Part shown: positions 6,419 through 8,755 of the stretch, in pieces
Numbering within the stretch: the first letter of the stretch is position 1
Layout of the letters: the number at the start of each line of letters is the position of its first letter
From: Prevotellamassilia sp.
GTDB lineage: Bacteria; Bacteroidota; Bacteroidia; Bacteroidales; Bacteroidaceae
Assembly: GCA_018383375.1 (NCBI GenBank)
Contig: JAHAWW010000006.1
Span: forward strand, 1 to 8,755
Reading direction: 5' to 3'
Length of the DNA: 8,755 nt
Program-made: the position numbers and the translations under genes
Notes under the pieces: model-generated
Seen by the model: the letters and a program-made list of their open reading frames with translations, nothing else
Database searches by the model: none
What the model was told of the DNA's origin: nothing

Positions 6419-7009
6419 CTATGACTTAAGAAAGGCTTCGACACAGGCGGCAACTTCGGCCTTGGCGCGCTCGAGGTCGTCGTTGATGATGACGCGGTCG
6501 AACTTGTCGGCAAAGGTGAGCTCAAACTCGGCACGGGCCAGACGGTCGGCGATGACCTCGGGACTGTCGGTGCCACGACCTTCAAGCCGACGGCGGAGGG
6601 CTTCGATTGAGGGCGGCTGGATGAAAAGGCTCAAAGCACGGTCGCCATATATCTGCTTGATGCGCTGACCGCCGAGCACGTCGACATCACACACCACATT
6701 GTCGCCCTGAGCCAACTGACGGTCTACCTGTGCGCGCAAAGTGCCATAGTAGCGGTCTTTGTAGACTTCTTCGTATTCCAAAAACTCACCGGCTTCGATG
6801 CGACGACGAAACTCGTCGGGGGTGAGGAAGAAATATTCCACACCGTCGCGCTCGGTGCCACGAGGCGGCCGGCTGGTGGCTGAAATGGAGAAATGCAGAC
6901 CAAGCGGCAAAGACATCAGACTGTTGATGAGTGTGCTCTTGCCGCTGCCGCTGGGGGCAGAAAAGATGAGAAGTTTGCCGGCGGCGATAGTGTCGGATTG
7001 TTTGGTCAT
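6419..7009 (-). CDS. gmk: Guanylate kinase
   Basis: Guanylate kinase phosphorylates GMP to GDP with ATP, an essential step in GTP supply and GMP recycling, in the cytoplasm. The 196-residue product is of normal bacterial length. The Walker A loop SAPSGSGKST is at 17-26. The GMP-binding region SATSRPPRGTERDGVEYFF is at 43-61, including R47, R50 and Y59; EFLEYEEVY (75-83) and YYGT (87-90) follow. The Walker B-like DVDVLGG is at 108-114, and the arginine-rich lid RRLEGRGTDSPEVIADRL is at 140-157. The ATG at 7009 leaves a short tail before the first strand (KLLIFSAPSG). yicC lies upstream with an unusually long 137-base spacer; nadD follows 23 bases downstream. A yicC next to gmk is also found in Bacillus subtilis (yloC). 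Confidence 0.97.
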   Translation of the reverse strand: MTKQSDTIAAGKLLIFSAPSGSGKSTLINSLMSLPLGLHFSISATSRPPRGTERDGVEYFFLTPDEFRRRIEAGEFLEYEEVYKDRYYGTLRAQVDRQLAQGDNVVCDVDVLGGQRIKQIYGDRALSLFIQPPSIEALRRRLEGRGTDSPEVIADRLARAEFELTFADKFDRVIINDDLERAKAEVAACVEAFLKS

Positions 7010-7049
7010 GGTGGTTTGAATAAAAGAGAGTTGGGGAATATGGATATCT

Positions 7050-7150
7050 ACCCGAGCGGCTGCGCCGGGTGATGGAGAGCCTGTGTGTGGAACATTCAGA
7101 CGGGGCGGGGACCTTCACGAGACTACCGCCGAACTGAGGCGGGGCCTCAG
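7050..7150 (-). other. Two hairpins in the yicC-gmk spacer
   Basis: The first hairpin has CTGAGGC (7134-7140) pairing with GCCTCAG (7144-7150) around three bases and covers the yicC stop codon. The second has ACCCG (7050-7054) pairing with CGGGT (7066-7070), plus GCG (7056-7058) with CGC (7063-7065), with one bulged A; it lies 41 bases upstream of the gmk start. Neither is followed by a U tract in the minus direction, so intrinsic termination is unlikely. They could stabilise transcript ends, mark a processing site or tune gmk expression. Confidence 0.45.
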
Positions 7151-8025
7151 AGCACATTGAGCACCTGCTCTTTAATTTGCTCGAGTTCGTCTTTCATTTT
7201 CACCACGATGTTTTGCATCTCGGCCTGATTGCTTTTGGAGCCGGTGGTGTTGATTTCGCGCCCCATCTCTTGGGCAATGAAACCGAGTTTTTTGCCTTGG
7301 CCATGACCGACAGACATCGTGTCGACAAAATATTTCAAGTGGTTGGCCAAACGTTGTTTCTCTTCGCTGATATCGAGTTTCTCTATATAATATATGAGTT
7401 CCTGCTCAAGGCGGTTTTTGTCGTAGTCCACACCTTTGAGTTCGGAGAGACGGTCGTAAAGGCGCTGACGGATTTTTTCGACACGCGACTGCTCAAAGGG
7501 TTCGATGGCGGCCAAGAGAGCCGATATGTTGTCAATCTTTTCTTTGAATTTCTTATAAAGGGCTTCACCCTCTTGACGGCGGAAGGCGACAAGCCCGGCC
7601 ACGGCTTCTTCGACCACTCGGCGAGCCACCTGCCACTCGTCGTCGGTGAGCACCTCGTCGTCGGCGGCCTTGAGGGTGTCGGGCAGACGGAGGATGACAT
7701 TCCAAATGTCGGTGCCGGGATGAGCAATGCCTGTTTGCGCACAGACGGCCTCGATTTGCCGCTGATAGTCGGCCACGGCATCGGGATTGATTGAAGCGGT
7801 GTGGGCACCGGCTGCGCTCTCAATCCACAAAGAGAAATCCACTTTGCCACGCTCCACAGCTGCGGCAACAAGCCCGCGCAACTCCATCTCTTTTTCACGA
7901 TACACGGGCGCCAGACGCATATTGAGGTCGAGGGCTTTGGAATTGAGTGATTTTATCTCGGCAATGATTTTCTTGCTGCCGAGGGTGGCTTCGGATTTAC
8001 CGTAGCCGGTCATTGAGTCTATCAT
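7147..8025 (-). CDS. yicC: YicC/YloC family endoribonuclease
   Basis: A 292-residue member of the YicC/YloC family. In the literature, E. coli YicC and B. subtilis YloC are linked to RNA cleavage and small-RNA turnover; the cytoplasmic targets in this phylum are unknown. The N-terminal YicC domain opens with MIDSMTGYGK and carries AEIKSLNSKALDLN (22-35). The C-terminal DUF1732-type domain contains RLEQELIYYIEKLDISEEKQ (205-224), RLANHLKYF (225-233) and GKKLGFIAQEMGREINTTGS (244-263), and ends in the usual EQIKEQVLNVL. I chose the ATG at 8025 because homologues begin MIxSMT. The frame stays open to 8250, but that extension would overlap the transporter gene and reads as non-protein sequence. 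The stop codon lies inside a hairpin. It is upstream of gmk and 56 bases downstream of the transporter. Confidence 0.95.
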   Translation of the reverse strand: MIDSMTGYGKSEATLGSKKIIAEIKSLNSKALDLNMRLAPVYREKEMELRGLVAAAVERGKVDFSLWIESAAGAHTASINPDAVADYQRQIEAVCAQTGIAHPGTDIWNVILRLPDTLKAADDEVLTDDEWQVARRVVEEAVAGLVAFRRQEGEALYKKFKEKIDNISALLAAIEPFEQSRVEKIRQRLYDRLSELKGVDYDKNRLEQELIYYIEKLDISEEKQRLANHLKYFVDTMSVGHGQGKKLGFIAQEMGREINTTGSKSNQAEMQNIVVKMKDELEQIKEQVLNVL

Positions 8026-8050
8026 AATGTTGAGCTTTAATTGTTTGCGA

Positions 8051-8080
8051 AGTTGATGGGTGTTGATGGGTGTTGATGGG
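8051..8080. repeat. Three tandem copies of a 10-base unit
   Basis: The unit TGTTGATGGG is repeated three times head to tail (8051-8060, 8061-8070, 8071-8080), with only the first base of the first copy changed to A. It fills the start of the spacer just past the transporter stop codon and ends 25 bases before the yicC start. In the minus direction it reads as a CCCATCAACA array. Its length is near one helical turn and such arrays can change copy number by slippage. An effect on yicC expression is possible but unsupported. Confidence 0.85.
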
Positions 8081-8081
8081 G

Positions 8082-8755
8082 CTATGATTGATGAATGCCC
8101 ATCCCTGCCAAGCAGCTGCGATAGGTCAACGCGAAGATGGCTATCACGGCAAAACAGAGCAAGGGGACACTGAAAGAGAGCGACATGATGCCCGACACGT
8201 CGGCAATGAAACCCATAAGCAGAGGAGCGACGGCACCGCCGACGATACACATGATGAGCAACGACGAGGCCATCTTGGTGTGACGGCCAAGGCCACGAAT
8301 GGCCAAGGCAAAGATGGTGGGAAACATGATGCTCTCACACAAGAAGCAGACAAAGAAGGCATAAAAGCCCACCGTGCCTGCAAGCGTCATGATGACGAGC
8401 ATTGACATCGTGGCACCTATGGAAAAAAAGAGCAACAGCCGCTCCGGACTGAGGTATTTCATCAAAAAACTGCCGCCCATTCGTCCCAACATAAAGAGGC
8501 CCATGCCGAGGAAACCAAGCCACAGGGCGGCATCGTTTTTATCCACACCGGCACACTCTTCGGCATAGTTGATGAAGAAACTGTTGATGCCGGTCTGGGC
8601 GGCGACATAGAAGAAGAGCGCAACAAGGCCAAACAAGAAATGACGCTGACGCAACAAGGGGCGGTCGGCTGCGGGAGACAAATGTGACTCTGCGGCATCG
8701 GTAGTGGAAGCGACTTCGGGCAACTTGACCACGACAAAAACGCCCAGGATGAGTA
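8082..8755 (-). CDS. FucP-type MFS sugar transporter, C-terminal half (partial)
   Basis: An inner-membrane sugar/proton symporter of the FucP (fucose, glucose/galactose) branch of the major facilitator superfamily. The gene runs off the window, so only about 223 residues are visible. Counting from the codon at 8730-8732, six membrane segments appear at about 32-54, 67-91, 98-119, 121-145, 155-177 and 182-204, matching the second six-helix bundle. Family-typical stretches include ALFFYVAAQTGINSFFINYA (38-57), CESIMFPTIFALAIRGLGRH (132-151) and SSLLIMCIVGGAVAPLLMG (156-174). The hydrophilic stretch around 1-31 is the central loop. Residues known to matter for sugar binding in E. coli FucP are in the missing N-terminal half, so the substrate cannot be assigned. 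The stop is TAG at 8082-8084, directly before the tandem repeat. Confidence 0.92.
   Translation of the reverse strand, partial: LILGVFVVVKLPEVASTTDAAESHLSPAADRPLLRQRHFLFGLVALFFYVAAQTGINSFFINYAEECAGVDKNDAALWLGFLGMGLFMLGRMGGSFLMKYLSPERLLLFFSIGATMSMLVIMTLAGTVGFYAFFVCFLCESIMFPTIFALAIRGLGRHTKMASSLLIMCIVGGAVAPLLMGFIADVSGIMSLSFSVPLLCFAVIAIFALTYRSCLAGMGIHQS

Noticed and set aside
7134..7150. Intrinsic terminator after yicC
   Set aside because: The hairpin is strong, but no U tract follows it in the minus direction and gmk continues downstream.
8026..8250. N-terminal extension of yicC to 8250
   Set aside because: It would overlap the transporter coding region and the tandem repeat, and homologues begin at the MIxSMT motif encoded from 8025.
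1..8755. CRISPR array, tRNA, rRNA or transposase
   Set aside because: No regularly spaced repeats, tRNA-like cloverleaf, rRNA stretch or transposase or integrase motif could be seen on either strand.

Overview
The window looks like a chromosome segment from the phylum Bacteroidota, probably order Bacteroidales. The evidence is a yicC, gmk, nadD gene order, a FucP-type sugar permease of the kind common in that order, near absence of Shine-Dalgarno sequences, and a TAnnTTTG -7 box upstream of the first plus-strand gene. Genus cannot be fixed from the sequence alone.

There are two blocks with different composition. Positions 1 to about 5800 are AT-rich accessory DNA read on the plus strand. From about 5800 to the end is GC-rich housekeeping DNA read on the minus strand. 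Two hand-counted 60-base lines gave 42% GC (2461-2520) and 58% GC (6421-6480).

The accessory block begins with a 405-base noncoding leader that has hairpins and short repeats. It is followed by a tight co-directional run: an ankyrin-repeat protein (406-2013), a WG-repeat protein with an ankyrin-like tail (2042-3547), a broken small gene with three frame changes (3562-3908), and a 474-residue protein of unknown family (3919-5343). Spacers are only 28, 14 and 10 bases, so one transcript is likely. The first and last proteins share a C-terminal W...RGxELA...L module, although the rest of them differs. This layout resembles the immunity or orphan-immunity arrays linked to polymorphic toxins and Bacteroidales interbacterial competition. 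No toxin, recombinase or secretion gene is visible, so that role is inference. A 470-base noncoding gap with several inverted repeats separates this block from the core.

The core block, in its reading direction (right to left), holds the C-terminal half of a FucP-type MFS sugar transporter (cut by the window edge), yicC (RNase family), gmk (guanylate kinase) and nadD (nicotinate mononucleotide adenylyltransferase). yicC, gmk and nadD form a plausible nucleotide and RNA metabolism cluster. A 10-base unit repeated three times lies between the transporter and yicC, and a 137-base spacer with two hairpins lies between yicC and gmk.
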